64,000 nt of DNA from Bradyrhizobium sp. CIAT3101 (lineage in GTDB: Bacteria > Pseudomonadota > Alphaproteobacteria > Rhizobiales > Xanthobacteraceae). A model generated the notes under the pieces. That model was not told the DNA's origin. It saw only the letters and a list, made by a program, of their open reading frames with translations, and ran no database searches. Of this stretch, positions 52,367 through 61,511 are shown piece after piece; the first letter of the stretch is position 1, and the number at the start of each line of letters is the position of its first letter. The stretch covers positions 1,447,001 to 1,511,000 of the forward strand of contig NZ_CP121634.1 of the NCBI RefSeq assembly GCF_029714945.1, written 5' to 3'. The position numbers were made by a program, and so were the translations under genes.

Positions 52367-53596
52367 ATGGTCTACGATCATTTCTTTTCCGCAGCGCTTG
52401 CCCGCCTTCATGCGGAGCGGCGCTATCGCGTGTTTGCCGATATCGAGCGTATTGCCGGTCGATTTCCACACGCGATATGGCATTCAGCGGACGGTCCGCG
52501 GCCGGTCGTGATCTGGTGCTCGAACGACTACCTCGGCATGGGCCAGCATCCGAAGGTGATCGGCGCTATGGTCGAAACCGCGACCCGCATGGGTGCGGGC
52601 GCCGGTGGCACCCGCAACATTTCCGGTACCAACCATCCGCTGGTCGAATTGGAGCGTGAGATCGCCGACCTCCATGGCAAAGAGGCGGCGTTGGTTTTCA
52701 CTTCTGGCTATGTATCCAACGAGACCGGCATTCCGACCATTGTGAAACTGCTACCCGACTGCGTGATTCTATCGGATGCCTGGAACCACAATTCGATGAT
52801 CGAGGGCGTGCGCCGTGCCGGCGTTGACAAGAAGATCTGGCGTCACAACGATGTCGGTCATCTCGAAGAACTGCTGGCGGCGGAGGCGCCCGGGCGACTG
52901 AAGCTGATCCTGTTCGAGGCGCTCTATTCGATGGACGGCGACGTAGCGCCAGTGAGCCAGATTTGCGATCTCGCGGAGCGCTACGGCGCCATGACCTATA
53001 TCGACGAGGTCCACTCGGCGGGCATGTACGGCCCGCGCGGCGCCGGCATTGCGGCGCGTGAAAGGGCGCTGCACCGGATCGACGTCATCGAGGGTACGCT
53101 GGCGAAGGCCTTTGGAGGGCTTGGCGGCTATATCGCGGCGAATGCTGACGTCATCGATGCGGTGCGCTCCTACGCGCCAGGATTCATCTTCACCACCGCG
53201 CTGCCACCGGCGGTCTGCGCCGCTGCCACCGCAGCCATCCGGCACCTGAAAACCTCGCAGTGGGAGCGCGACCGCCACCAGGAACGCGCGGCGCGGGTGA
53301 AGGCCGTGCTCAACGCAGCGGGGTTGCCGCTCATGCCTAGCGAGACGCACATCGTGCCGGTGATGGTTGGCAATCCCGAGAAGTGCAAGGAGGCCAGCGA
53401 TCTCCTGCTCACCGAGCACGGCATCTATGTTCAGCCAATCAACTATCCGACTGTGCCTCGCGGATCCGAACGGCTGCGGATCACGCCGACGCCCTATCAC
53501 GATGATGCTCTCATCGATGCGCTCGCTGAGGCGCTGGTCGACGTCTGGGAGCACCTCGGTTTACCTCTCCGTCACGGCGCGCTCGCGGCAGAGTGA
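52367..53596 (+). CDS. hemA: 5-aminolevulinate synthase
   Basis: 409 residues. It condenses glycine with succinyl-CoA using PLP, the first step of heme synthesis in alphaproteobacteria. Visible signatures are [26 protein letters not shown] (specific to this enzyme), [12 protein letters not shown] with the PLP Asp, and [13 protein letters not shown] with the PLP Lys. It closes the DyP/cytochrome cluster and has a long leader with the hairpin repeat. It may be a second, cluster-specific copy; whether another hemA exists elsewhere cannot be seen here. Confidence 0.95.
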   Translation: MVYDHFFSAALARLHAERRYRVFADIERIAGRFPHAIWHSADGPRPVVIWCSNDYLGMGQHPKVIGAMVETATRMGAGAGGTRNISGTNHPLVELEREIADLHGKEAALVFTSGYVSNETGIPTIVKLLPDCVILSDAWNHNSMIEGVRRAGVDKKIWRHNDVGHLEELLAAEAPGRLKLILFEALYSMDGDVAPVSQICDLAERYGAMTYIDEVHSAGMYGPRGAGIAARERALHRIDVIEGTLAKAFGGLGGYIAANADVIDAVRSYAPGFIFTTALPPAVCAAATAAIRHLKTSQWERDRHQERAARVKAVLNAAGLPLMPSETHIVPVMVGNPEKCKEASDLLLTEHGIYVQPINYPTVPRGSERLRITPTPYHDDALIDALAEALVDVWEHLGLPLRHGALAAE

Positions 53597-53680
53597 GAGT
53601 AACAGTGGGGCGCTTCAACCCAGCTCTACCGACGATGCTGACGTGTAATCCGGCTCTCGCGTGTGCAGGAGCGAAGGAGA

Positions 53681-54115
53681 ATGCGGGTGCTTGATCATAT
53701 TCTGCGATTCATGACGCTTGGCACCGTCATCGTTGGCAGTATTGCGATCTACACTGCGCTTTACACCAACAATAGGCGTTTGGGGGCCGACATATTCCTG
53801 AAATACTCTGATCGAATTGCCGACGTGAGGCGCAACCTCCCAATAGCTGCTTTTGATGGACTTGACGGGCCTTGTCATTTGGAGATGACTCCGGAAGAAC
53901 GTCGAGCAGCACATGAAATCATCTACTCGATCTTCGAGCTCTATGAGCTCAAAGTGCATGGCTACCTCCCATCGGAGGTCTGGAAGATAAGAGAGCCCGA
54001 TATCAAAAGAACTCTTTCTCTCCCGAGTTTTCGACAAGAATTGGAAGCATTGGAGGGCAGATTTGCAAGACACCCACGCTTTGTGAGTTGGCTCGAACAG
54101 GTCAAGCGGACATAG
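53681..54115 (+). CDS. Small membrane-anchored hypothetical protein
   Basis: 144 residues. One N-terminal helix (RFMTLGTVIVGSIAIYTALY) is followed by a helical cytosolic part with EMTPEERRAAHEIIYSIFELYELKV. The layout (helix, then YSDRIADVRRN-like, then FELYE) fits DUF4760-like proteins. The ATG is close to AAGGAG; a GTG six bases later is better spaced. AT content is higher than in the neighbours, and codon use (AGA, ATA-like) is more relaxed, which hints at transfer. No partner is evident. Confidence 0.65.
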   Translation: MRVLDHILRFMTLGTVIVGSIAIYTALYTNNRRLGADIFLKYSDRIADVRRNLPIAAFDGLDGPCHLEMTPEERRAAHEIIYSIFELYELKVHGYLPSEVWKIREPDIKRTLSLPSFRQELEALEGRFARHPRFVSWLEQVKRT

Positions 54116-54235
54116 CCCGGCTTGCGACCTGCAGAACATGTTTAGAGGCATGACTTCGGGAGGACTCGCTTGAAATGTCAATGCGAGCCCGATCCGGCGG
54201 TCGACGATCCGGCCGTGAAGCGAGATCACTTCAGG

Positions 54236-54451
54236 TCAGGAGCCCTCGAATTTGAATGAGACGTTGAGTTTGGCGCGATAGGCTTCGATCTTTCCCTGGG
54301 CGTCCAGTTGCATATCGAGCTTGACGACTTCTGCAACGCGAAGATCTCGCAGGGATTTTGCGGCTTGCTCAACTGCATTGGCGGCGGCCTTTTCCCAGGA
54401 AGTGTCGCTGGTCCCGATGAGCTCAATGACTTTGTAGACGCTCTCAGCCAT
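54236..54451 (-). CDS. Dodecin (flavin-binding protein)
   Basis: 71 residues starting MAESVYKVIELIGTSDTSW behind GGGAGAAC. It has the dodecin signature YKVIELIGTS, SWEKAAANAVEQA and VVKLDMQLDAQGKIEAYRAKLNVSFK. Dodecins form 12-mers that store riboflavin-type flavins. It is a single-gene unit. Flavin storage would suit the flavoprotein-rich neighbourhood (acyl-CoA dehydrogenases, nitronate monooxygenase), but no operon link is present. Confidence 0.95.
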   Translation of the reverse strand: MAESVYKVIELIGTSDTSWEKAAANAVEQAAKSLRDLRVAEVVKLDMQLDAQGKIEAYRAKLNVSFKFEGS

Positions 54452-55457
54452 GTTGTTCTCCCGTTCGGTATGAAGCAGGAAGCAGGTACTTCCTGCCGAC
54501 GTCGAACCTAGCATCACGATGTCGGCGCTGAAAGGACGCGATATCGCCGCAGGGCAGGTGAGCTGGGCCGTGTTGCATCGCGGCAGGTCCGAGTGAGCGC
54601 CGGTTTGAAGGCCGGCTCAGGCTCTGGCAGATCCTAAACTTAGGTTTGGTCTTGTTAGCTAATGCACCGTACGCGATCGACCTCTGTGCAATGGTTTGGT
54701 TCTCCTCTCGTGGACTACGCTCGGGGCGTCAATTGTCCGATCTATCGCGCGGCAGTCGAGGAGTCACAGCGATGGGAATCATGGATGCAAGCGCATTGTC
54801 GGGTCTTGCTCGCAGGACGGCCGGGTCGGCCTCTGATTTCGCCGGTCTCGTTCGCAATCTGATTCTGGACGTCCGCGACAGCTACCGGCCCGAGTTGCAC
54901 GACATGCGAGGTCCTGGTCAGAAATGGAGCGCCAAGCATCAGCCTTGGTCGAAATTCGATTCTCAAGCCGCACTCCCAGCTGGGCAGCAACAACTATCGC
55001 CGTCGTACGCACGGCGCGATGCGACCAGTCCCATTCGATAGTCAGCTGAGGTTGCGGAATCATGCCCGTCTCGAGGGGCGGATCCTTGGATTGTGCCCGT
55101 ACCTCCGATCTGACCTCTGCTCGCGCTCCTTGGGCGGCGGTCGAGCTCCCGCGTAAGCTAGTGCAGGGGAGCGGCTTCGTGGCCGGTACCGCTGCGAGCG
55201 GGACATCTCCGGAGCCCGCGAAATCGATCCAGTCAGCTGAAGCCGTGGGGCGGAAGGGCGGCGTGAGGACCGTAGTGGCGGTGCCTGGACAAGAGTAGCG
55301 GGTCAGAGGAGGCCGCAACTCTGCGGCTCGCTCGTCGCGCCCCTTTTCTTCGGACTCGCTCTTGCGCCGCCCAAGTAAACTAGTTCGTTACTAGCCACTT
55401 CAGGAAGATGGCCAAATGGCGCGCTATGCCCGATCGATGCGTTCCGTCGCGGCCTGC
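54452..55457. other. About 1 kb without a convincing gene
   Basis: Several frames of 60-180 codons exist on both strands (for example 54646-55041 plus and 54779-55318 minus), but they overlap each other, lack ribosome sites and show no family pattern. Long gene-free stretches like this often hold decayed genes; I could not identify an ancestor. The dodecin promoter must lie in the first 100 bases. No hairpin with a T-run was found. Confidence 0.5.
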
Positions 55458-55916
55458 CTACGCAGCACGGGCGCCGGGGCCTGGATGCACGTGGACTGCC
55501 TTGGCCGTCAATGGCTCGCCGCATTCCGAGCACACCATCACGGGGTCGAACATCTTTCCGCAGTTCTTGTGTTCGTGCAGCATCGGCCTTCCGCGCGCAT
55601 CGACCATGTGGATGTTGCCCCAATGCACGATCGACATGATGATCGGATAGAGGTCGAGGCCCTTCTGCGTCAGGATGTATTCGTAGCGTTTGGGCGAGTC
55701 CTGGTAGGGAATCCGGCGAAGCACGCCAAAGCGCACCAGCTTCTTCAGCCGGTCGGCGAGAAGGTGGCGGGTGATTCCCAGCGACGCCTGGAATTCATCG
55801 AACCTGCGGATACGCAAGAAACATTCGCGGAGGATGAGCAGACTCCAGCGGTCGCCGATCACCGCCACTGTGCGGGCCAGCGAGCACGGCTCCTCCTCGA
55901 GCGTATCCCATTTCAT
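55458..55916 (-). CDS. HxlR family transcriptional regulator
   Basis: 152 residues from MKWDTLEEEPCSLART with GGAGAG upstream; a GTG 24 bases earlier is less likely. HxlR signatures: CSLARTVAVIGDRWSLLILREC, RRFDEFQASLGITRHLLADRL, and the wing PKRYEYILTQKG. Two C-terminal cysteine pairs (NCGKM, CSECGEP) could bind a metal or sense redox state. It is divergent from the catabolic operon starting at 56121 and very likely controls it. Confidence 0.92.
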   Translation of the reverse strand: MKWDTLEEEPCSLARTVAVIGDRWSLLILRECFLRIRRFDEFQASLGITRHLLADRLKKLVRFGVLRRIPYQDSPKRYEYILTQKGLDLYPIIMSIVHWGNIHMVDARGRPMLHEHKNCGKMFDPVMVCSECGEPLTAKAVHVHPGPGARAA

Positions 55917-55954
55917 CGATCTCTCCAGCGAATCCACCACGCGGTTACAAATAA

Positions 55955-55970
55955 ATTCTAAATCGGAACT
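55955..55970. promoter_or_regulatory. Imperfect copy of HxlR operator candidate
   Basis: ATTCTAAATCGGAACT shares the TTCTAAA half with the perfect palindrome at 56042-56056 and keeps the GAAC end. It lies about 40 bases upstream of the HxlR start, suited to autoregulation. Confidence 0.4.
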
Positions 55971-56041
55971 TACGGGAAATCAACAGGATGCGCAGAATGC
56001 GCGGCTATTGCCTGCATAATATGATCATCATCATATTGACA

Positions 56042-56056
56042 GTTCTAAAATAGAAC
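56042..56056. promoter_or_regulatory. HxlR operator candidate (perfect palindrome)
   Basis: GTTCTAAAATAGAAC is a perfect inverted repeat (GTTCT, AAAAT, AGAAC) about 65 bases before the operon start at 56121, just after TTGACA-like TATTGACA (56034-56041), a possible -35 box. A regulator bound here would block the promoter. Confidence 0.55.
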
Positions 56057-56120
56057 CGTATCGATGGGGCACATCAATCGCGGGGCAAGCAAGCGCCGCC
56101 ATCGCAGGGAAGGGTGCTCC

Positions 56121-56759
56121 ATGGCGGCTCCGCTTAAGGTCGAGTTTCACTTCGATTTCGGCAGTCCCAATGCCTTCCTCGCCGAGCTTGCGTTGCCGGA
56201 GATCGAGCGCAGGACCGGCGTGAAGTTCGATTACATTCCCGTGCTGCTCGGCGGCGTCTACAAGGCGACCGGCAACATGTCGCCGGCCGAGTCCCTGCAC
56301 GGCATCAAGAACAAGCCTGAATACAATGCGCTGGAAACCGAGCGCTTTCTGCGGCGCCACAACATCATGAACTTCAAGTCGAACCCGTTCTTCCCGGTGA
56401 ACACGCTGATGCTGATGCGCGGGGTCGTCGCGGCCCAATTCGAAGGGATGTTCGAACCCTATTTCCGTGCCGCCTATCATCACATGTGGGTCGAGCCGAA
56501 GAAGATGGACGACTCGCAGGTGTTCCGTGCGGCGTTCCTGTCGTCCGGCCTCGACATCGACCGCATCATTGCCCGCGCCCAGCAAGACGAGGTCAAGAAA
56601 AAGCTGATCGAAAACACCAGCGATGCGGTTGCGCGTGGTTCGTTCGGCTCGCCGACCTTTTTTGTCGGGGACGAGATCTTCTTCGGCAAGGATCGCCTGC
56701 GTGAGGTCGAAGACGAGATCGTCGCCCAACTCGCTGCAGGGCAGCGCAAATCCGCATAA
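56121..56759 (+). CDS. 2-hydroxychromene-2-carboxylate isomerase/DsbA-like thioredoxin-fold protein
   Basis: 212 residues beginning MAAPLKVEFHFDFGSPNAF; AAGGG precedes the ATG. The signature HFDFGSPNAFLAE matches HCCA isomerase/GST-kappa members, with SFGSPTFFVGDEIFFGKDRL near the end. The catalytic Ser sits where DsbA has Cys. These glutathione-dependent enzymes isomerise aromatic or polycyclic ring-cleavage products. As first gene of an HxlR-controlled beta-oxidation-like operon it points to a cyclic substrate; that is inference. Confidence 0.88.
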   Translation: MAAPLKVEFHFDFGSPNAFLAELALPEIERRTGVKFDYIPVLLGGVYKATGNMSPAESLHGIKNKPEYNALETERFLRRHNIMNFKSNPFFPVNTLMLMRGVVAAQFEGMFEPYFRAAYHHMWVEPKKMDDSQVFRAAFLSSGLDIDRIIARAQQDEVKKKLIENTSDAVARGSFGSPTFFVGDEIFFGKDRLREVEDEIVAQLAAGQRKSA

Positions 56760-56817
56760 CCGGGATCACGCGAGGCAATAACGGGGCCCAAAGGGCTGTC
56801 ACAGGGAGGATTGATCG

Positions 56818-58365
56818 GTGGCTTCGACCCAGACGACGAGCGCTATTCCCGAGACTTTGCCAAACCGGATTCATGAGGTGATGGACCGATATGTCGATGC
56901 GACGCCCGACAAGCTGGCGTTGGTCGACGACAAGGCCAGCCTGACATATCGCGCGCTCGACCGGACCGTGGCCGGCGTCGTCGAGGCACTCGGGGCGCTC
57001 GGCGTGCGGCCTGGCGACCGTATGCTGATCGTTAGCGAGAATTCGATTCCGCTCGCCAGCCTGATCCTCGCCGCAAGCCGGCTGAACGTCTGGGCGACAG
57101 TCGCCAATCCACGCCTGTCCGCACGGGAACTCGACCAGATCAGGGACCACAGCGGCGCGCGTCGGGTGTTCCTGACGGCTGACGTTTCACAGGAAGCCGC
57201 TGCCCACGCCACGCGTTTGAATGCGTCGGTGCAGGATGTAGGCCCGCTCAAAGGGATAGGCGTCACCGCGTTGAACGAGACGACATTGCCTGAGCCGGTC
57301 GAGGCCGATGCCGCAAAGCAGGTTGCCGTCCTGATCTACACCTCGGGGACGACGGGGACGCCGAAGGGCGTGATGCTGACGCATCGCAATCTCCTGTTCA
57401 GCGCGCGTGGCACCGCGATATGGCGCAAAATGACGGCAGCCGACGTGCAATATTGCGTGCTGCCGATCTCGCACATCGTCGGCATTTCGCTGCTGACGAT
57501 GACGCTGATGGTCGGCGCGACCGTGCGCCTGGTTGCCAAATATGATCCCGCCGCGCTGGTGAAGGCGATGGCTGATGAGGGCATCACCATCCTCAACGGC
57601 GTGCCCGCCACCTATCAGCGTCTGATCGAATATCGTCGCAATGCCGGCCTGCCGAAGCTCGATCGCGGCGCGCTGCGCCTGATCGCGGTCGCCGGCGCGC
57701 CGCTCGATCTCGACCTCAAATCGCGGGTCGAGCAGGAACTAGGCCTTTCGCTGCTTAATGGCTACGGCATTACCGAGTGCTCGCCCGGGATATCAGGCGT
57801 GCGGTCGGAGTCGCCGCGGGCTGACCACGCTGTCGGCACCGTGCTGCCTGACGTCGAAGCCAGGCTGGTCGGTCGTGATGGCAAGATGGTCGCCAACGGC
57901 GAGGTGGGTGAACTGCATGTTCGAGGTCCGAACGTGATGCGCGGCTATTACCGCGCACCTGACCTCACCGCAAAAGCGATCGACCCCGAGGGCTGGTTCA
58001 ATACCGGAGATCTCGCTCGCTTCGAGGGCGAGGCGCTCTACATCGTGGGGCGCACCAAAGAGATGATTATTCGTTCGGGCTTTAACGTCTATCCCGCGGA
58101 GATCGAGGCCGTCCTTAGCACCCATGATGCGGTGGTGCAGTGCGCCGTGGTCGGGCGGCAGGTCGAGGGGAACGAGGAGGTCGTGGCCTTCGTCCAGTTG
58201 ATCAAGGGCTCGACTGCGACCGCGCAAGATTTGCTGGCGCATGTTGCTCCCCAGCTCACCTCTTACAAGCGCCCGTCGGAAATCATCCTGCTCGACGCGC
58301 TTCCGGCGACATCCACCGGAAAGATCCTGAAGCATAAATTGGCGGAACAGTTGCGCAGCAGCTAA
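56818..58365 (+). CDS. AMP-dependent acyl-CoA synthetase/ligase
   Basis: 515 residues from GTG. Adenylate-forming motifs: IYTSGTTGTPKGVMLTH (P-loop-like), GYGITECSPG, GWFNTGDLA and the C-terminal GFNVYPAEIEAVL and TSTGKILKHKL with the catalytic Lys. It couples ATP hydrolysis to make acyl-CoA, activating the substrate acid of this operon. It follows the isomerase gene by 58 bases. Confidence 0.94.
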   Translation: MASTQTTSAIPETLPNRIHEVMDRYVDATPDKLALVDDKASLTYRALDRTVAGVVEALGALGVRPGDRMLIVSENSIPLASLILAASRLNVWATVANPRLSARELDQIRDHSGARRVFLTADVSQEAAAHATRLNASVQDVGPLKGIGVTALNETTLPEPVEADAAKQVAVLIYTSGTTGTPKGVMLTHRNLLFSARGTAIWRKMTAADVQYCVLPISHIVGISLLTMTLMVGATVRLVAKYDPAALVKAMADEGITILNGVPATYQRLIEYRRNAGLPKLDRGALRLIAVAGAPLDLDLKSRVEQELGLSLLNGYGITECSPGISGVRSESPRADHAVGTVLPDVEARLVGRDGKMVANGEVGELHVRGPNVMRGYYRAPDLTAKAIDPEGWFNTGDLARFEGEALYIVGRTKEMIIRSGFNVYPAEIEAVLSTHDAVVQCAVVGRQVEGNEEVVAFVQLIKGSTATAQDLLAHVAPQLTSYKRPSEIILLDALPATSTGKILKHKLAEQLRSS

Positions 58366-58412
58366 GGCGGCGCACCCGCCAACAACGTTTGCAGAACTCA
58401 GCGGAGAACATC

Positions 58413-59150
58413 ATGCAGAAGAGAAACGCCACGGTGGCCGTGATCGGCGCAGGGGACTATATCGGCGGTGAGATTGCCAAGAAATTCGCTGCCGAAGGCT
58501 TTACGGTGTTTGCGGGCCGCCGCAATGGCGACAAGCTCGCGCCGCTGGTCAAGGAGATCGAGGCGGCCGGCGGTGAAATCCACGCCCGCTCGCTCGATGC
58601 TCGCAAGGAGGAGGAGATCATCTCCTTCCTCAATGACGCCGACAAGCACGCGCCGCTGGAAGTCTGCATCTTCAATATCGGCGCCAACGTCAACTTTCCG
58701 ATCCTGGAGACGACCGAGCGGGTATTCCGCAAGGTCTGGGAAATGGCGTGCTATTCCGGCTTCCTGGCTGGTCGCGAAGCGGCGCGACTGATGCTGCCGC
58801 GCGGTGGCGGCAACATCTTCTTCACCGGTGCGACCGCGTCCTTGCGCGGTGGCAGCGGCTACGCTGCCTTTGCCAGCGCCAAGTTCGGTCTGCGCGCGGT
58901 GGCACAGGCGATGGCGCGTGAATTGGGGCCGAAGAACATCCACGTCGCCCATCTCATCATCGATTCCGGCGTCGATACCGAATGGGTGCGGCAGCGCCGT
59001 GCCGAGGCTTTGGGTCCCGACGCCCTCGACAATCCCAATCTCCTGATGCCGCCGTCCTCTGTCGCGACGTCCTACTGGCAGCTCTATCTGCAACCGAAGA
59101 GTGCCTGGACCTTCGAGCTGGAAATTCGTCCCTTCGGCGAGAAGTGGTAG
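58413..59150 (+). CDS. Short-chain dehydrogenase/reductase family protein
   Basis: 245 residues, MQKRNATVAVIG behind CGGAGAAC. The Rossmann motif is VIGAGDYIGGEIAKKFAAEG; the usual TGxxxGIG is altered to GAGDYIGG. NIGANVN replaces NNAG and the catalytic YAAFASAKF keeps Tyr and Lys. The C-terminal FELEIRPFGEKW is typical of a subgroup found in fatty-acid clusters. It could oxidise a 3-hydroxy intermediate, filling the dehydrogenase step that is otherwise missing here. Confidence 0.85.
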   Translation: MQKRNATVAVIGAGDYIGGEIAKKFAAEGFTVFAGRRNGDKLAPLVKEIEAAGGEIHARSLDARKEEEIISFLNDADKHAPLEVCIFNIGANVNFPILETTERVFRKVWEMACYSGFLAGREAARLMLPRGGGNIFFTGATASLRGGSGYAAFASAKFGLRAVAQAMARELGPKNIHVAHLIIDSGVDTEWVRQRRAEALGPDALDNPNLLMPPSSVATSYWQLYLQPKSAWTFELEIRPFGEKW

Positions 59151-59161
59151 GAGCCGGTCCA

Positions 59162-60343
59162 ATGGAGCTCGCGTTATCACCGGAAGATGCAGAATTTCGC
59201 GACGAGGTGCGCGCCTTCATCGCCGCGAACTACCCGGCCGAGATGCGGGTTCCCAATCCGGAGACCGATCTTTCCAAGGAGCAGATGCTGCTCTGGCATC
59301 GCATCCTGAACAAGAAGGGCTGGATCGCGCCGCTCTGGCCTAAGGAATATGGCGGACCCGGCTGGTCGATCACGCGCCGCTTCATCTTCGAGCAGGAGAC
59401 GTCCTGCGCCGGGACGATGCCACCGCTGGCCTTCAGCGTCACGATGGTCGGCCCTGTCATCTACACGTTCGGCAACGAGGCGCAGAAGAAGAAGTTTCTG
59501 CCGCGCATTCTCTCGGGCGAGGACTGGTGGTGCCAGGGCTATTCCGAGCCGGGCTCCGGATCTGACCTAGCCACTGTCCGCACCAAGGCCGTGCGTGACG
59601 GCGACCATTATATCGTCAACGGTCACAAGACTTGGACCACGCTGGCCCAGCACGCGGACTGGATCTTTTGCCTGGTGCGGACCGATCCAACCGCCAAGCC
59701 GCAGTCCGGTATCTCATTCCTGCTGATCGACATGAAATCGCCAGGTGTAACGGTACGGCCGATCATCACCATCGACGGCTCTCATGAGGTCAACGACGTC
59801 TTCCTGGAAGACGTTCGTGTTCCCGCCGAGAACCTGATCGGCGAGGAGAACAAGGGCTGGACTTACGCCAAATTCCTGCTCGGCAATGAGCGCACCAGCA
59901 TGGCTGGCATCGGCCGCTCGACGCGCTACCTCGCGAAGCTCAAGAAGATCGTCAAGGCGGAGATTCCGGACGACGATCCGGCGTATCTCGAATTCATCAA
60001 GGAGATTGCCCGCATCGAGCTCGACGTGCTGGCACTGGAAGCCACCGAGCTGCGGGTCGTGGCGCAGATGGCGCGCGGCATCGATCCGGGGCCGGCGGCC
60101 TCGCTGTTCAAGATCCGCGGCACCGAGATATTCCAACAGATCACGGAGCTGACGCATCGTGCGATCGGCAATTATGGCCTCGCCATCCGCGAGCATCCGG
60201 TCAGCGCGAACCACTTCATGCCGGGGCCGGACTATGGCCACACGGCGTCGGAAAAGTACCTGAACTCGCGCAAGCTCAGCATCTACGGCGGATCGAACGA
60301 GATCCAACGCAACATCATCGCCAAGGCCGTGCTCGGTCTCTAG
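59162..60343 (+). CDS. Acyl-CoA dehydrogenase, first of a pair
   Basis: 393 residues starting MELALSPEDAEFRD with TAGGAG upstream; an in-frame extension into the SDR gene is rejected. FAD/substrate motifs: CQGYSEPGSGSDLA, NGHKTWTTLAQHADW, and the C-terminal IYGGSNEIQRNIIAKAVLGL, where the adenine-binding/quaternary signature is intact. It may form a heteromer with the next acyl-CoA dehydrogenase, as in cholesterol and bile-acid side-chain systems. Confidence 0.93.
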   Translation: MELALSPEDAEFRDEVRAFIAANYPAEMRVPNPETDLSKEQMLLWHRILNKKGWIAPLWPKEYGGPGWSITRRFIFEQETSCAGTMPPLAFSVTMVGPVIYTFGNEAQKKKFLPRILSGEDWWCQGYSEPGSGSDLATVRTKAVRDGDHYIVNGHKTWTTLAQHADWIFCLVRTDPTAKPQSGISFLLIDMKSPGVTVRPIITIDGSHEVNDVFLEDVRVPAENLIGEENKGWTYAKFLLGNERTSMAGIGRSTRYLAKLKKIVKAEIPDDDPAYLEFIKEIARIELDVLALEATELRVVAQMARGIDPGPAASLFKIRGTEIFQQITELTHRAIGNYGLAIREHPVSANHFMPGPDYGHTASEKYLNSRKLSIYGGSNEIQRNIIAKAVLGL

Positions 60344-60366
60344 CAACAGCGCCATAAGAGGATCGG

Positions 60367-61497
60367 ATGGATATCCAATTCACGGAAGAGCAGGAATTGC
60401 TGCGATCCAGCCTTCAGCGACTGCTGCGCGACCAGTATGATTTCGACGCGCGTCGCAAGATCGTCGCAAGCGAAGAAGGCCTCAGCCGCAAGCAATGGGC
60501 TGATTTCGCCGAGCTCGGCCTGTTTGCGGCAGCGTTTTCAGAGGACGCCGGTGGCCTTGGCGGCGGGCCGTTGTCCACCATGATCATCATGCAGGAGTTC
60601 GGTCGCCACCTCGTTGTCGAGCCGTTCGTGGAAACGGTCGTGCTTGCCGGCGGCCTGATCGAGCAGTCCGGATCGGACGCACAGAAACAGGCCTTCATCC
60701 CCGACATCATCGCCGGCACGAAGATCTGGGCCCTCGGCTGGACGGAAAAGGACTCGCGCTTCGACCCGGCGGCGGTCGCGACCACGGCGCGGCGCGACGG
60801 CGACGACTACGTTCTGACCGGCGAGAAGACCGCCGTGATCGCAGCGCCGTGGGCGGATTATCTCATCGTGTCTGCCCGGACTTCGGGAGGTCGCCGCGAC
60901 CGCGCCGGCGTCAGCCTGTTCGTGGTCGATCGCCGTGCGGCCAATCTGCATCTGCAGGGCTACAAGACCATCGACGGACGCCGCGCCGCGGAGGTCAGCC
61001 TGAACAATGTGCGGGGCGAGCTGCTCGGCAATGAGGGCGAGGGCGTCGCCGCGCTCGAAGCCTGCCGCGATCGGGCCATCGGGGCATTATGCGCGGAAGC
61101 CGTCGGCGCGATCGGCGAGCTGAACGCGGCGACGCTGGACTATTCGAAGACACGAAAGCAGTTCGGAACCACGATCGGCTCGTTCCAGGTGCTGCAGCAC
61201 CGGATGGTCGACATGTTCATCGCGCATCAGGAAGCGCTGTCCCTGATGCAGCATCTCAATCTTTCCCTCGGCGCGGACGAGGCCGGCGTCTCGCGGCTGC
61301 CGTCGGGGGCAAAATCGAAGATCGGCTATGCCGGCAAGTTCGTCGCCGACCAGGCGGTGCAGCTGCATGGCGGCATGGGCATGACCGACGAGCTCAACAT
61401 CGGTCACTACTTCAAGCGCATTTCCGCGATCAACATCCAGTTCGGCGACCCCGCCTATCACCTGCTGCGGTACGCGCAGCCCGATGTGGCGGCCTAG
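60367..61497 (+). CDS. Acyl-CoA dehydrogenase, second of a pair
   Basis: 376 residues starting [16 protein letters not shown]. It keeps the core fold ([54 protein letters not shown]) but has a shortened middle and lacks the clear SEPGSGSD loop of its partner (TEKDSRFD instead). This fits the weaker subunit of an alpha2beta2 acyl-CoA dehydrogenase in which the active site is shared. It lies 24 bases downstream of the first acyl-CoA dehydrogenase gene. Confidence 0.92.
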   Translation: MDIQFTEEQELLRSSLQRLLRDQYDFDARRKIVASEEGLSRKQWADFAELGLFAAAFSEDAGGLGGGPLSTMIIMQEFGRHLVVEPFVETVVLAGGLIEQSGSDAQKQAFIPDIIAGTKIWALGWTEKDSRFDPAAVATTARRDGDDYVLTGEKTAVIAAPWADYLIVSARTSGGRRDRAGVSLFVVDRRAANLHLQGYKTIDGRRAAEVSLNNVRGELLGNEGEGVAALEACRDRAIGALCAEAVGAIGELNAATLDYSKTRKQFGTTIGSFQVLQHRMVDMFIAHQEALSLMQHLNLSLGADEAGVSRLPSGAKSKIGYAGKFVADQAVQLHGGMGMTDELNIGHYFKRISAINIQFGDPAYHLLRYAQPDVAA

Positions 61498-61511
61498 ACA
61501 GAGAGGCAAGC

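Noticed and set aside
54646..55318. Two overlapping frames of 131 and 179 codons
   Set aside because: They oppose each other, lack ribosome sites and show no recognisable protein features.
58982..59161. N-terminal extension of the acyl-CoA dehydrogenase
   Set aside because: It would overlap the SDR gene by 170 bases; the ATG at 59162 has a good ribosome site and a normal family start.
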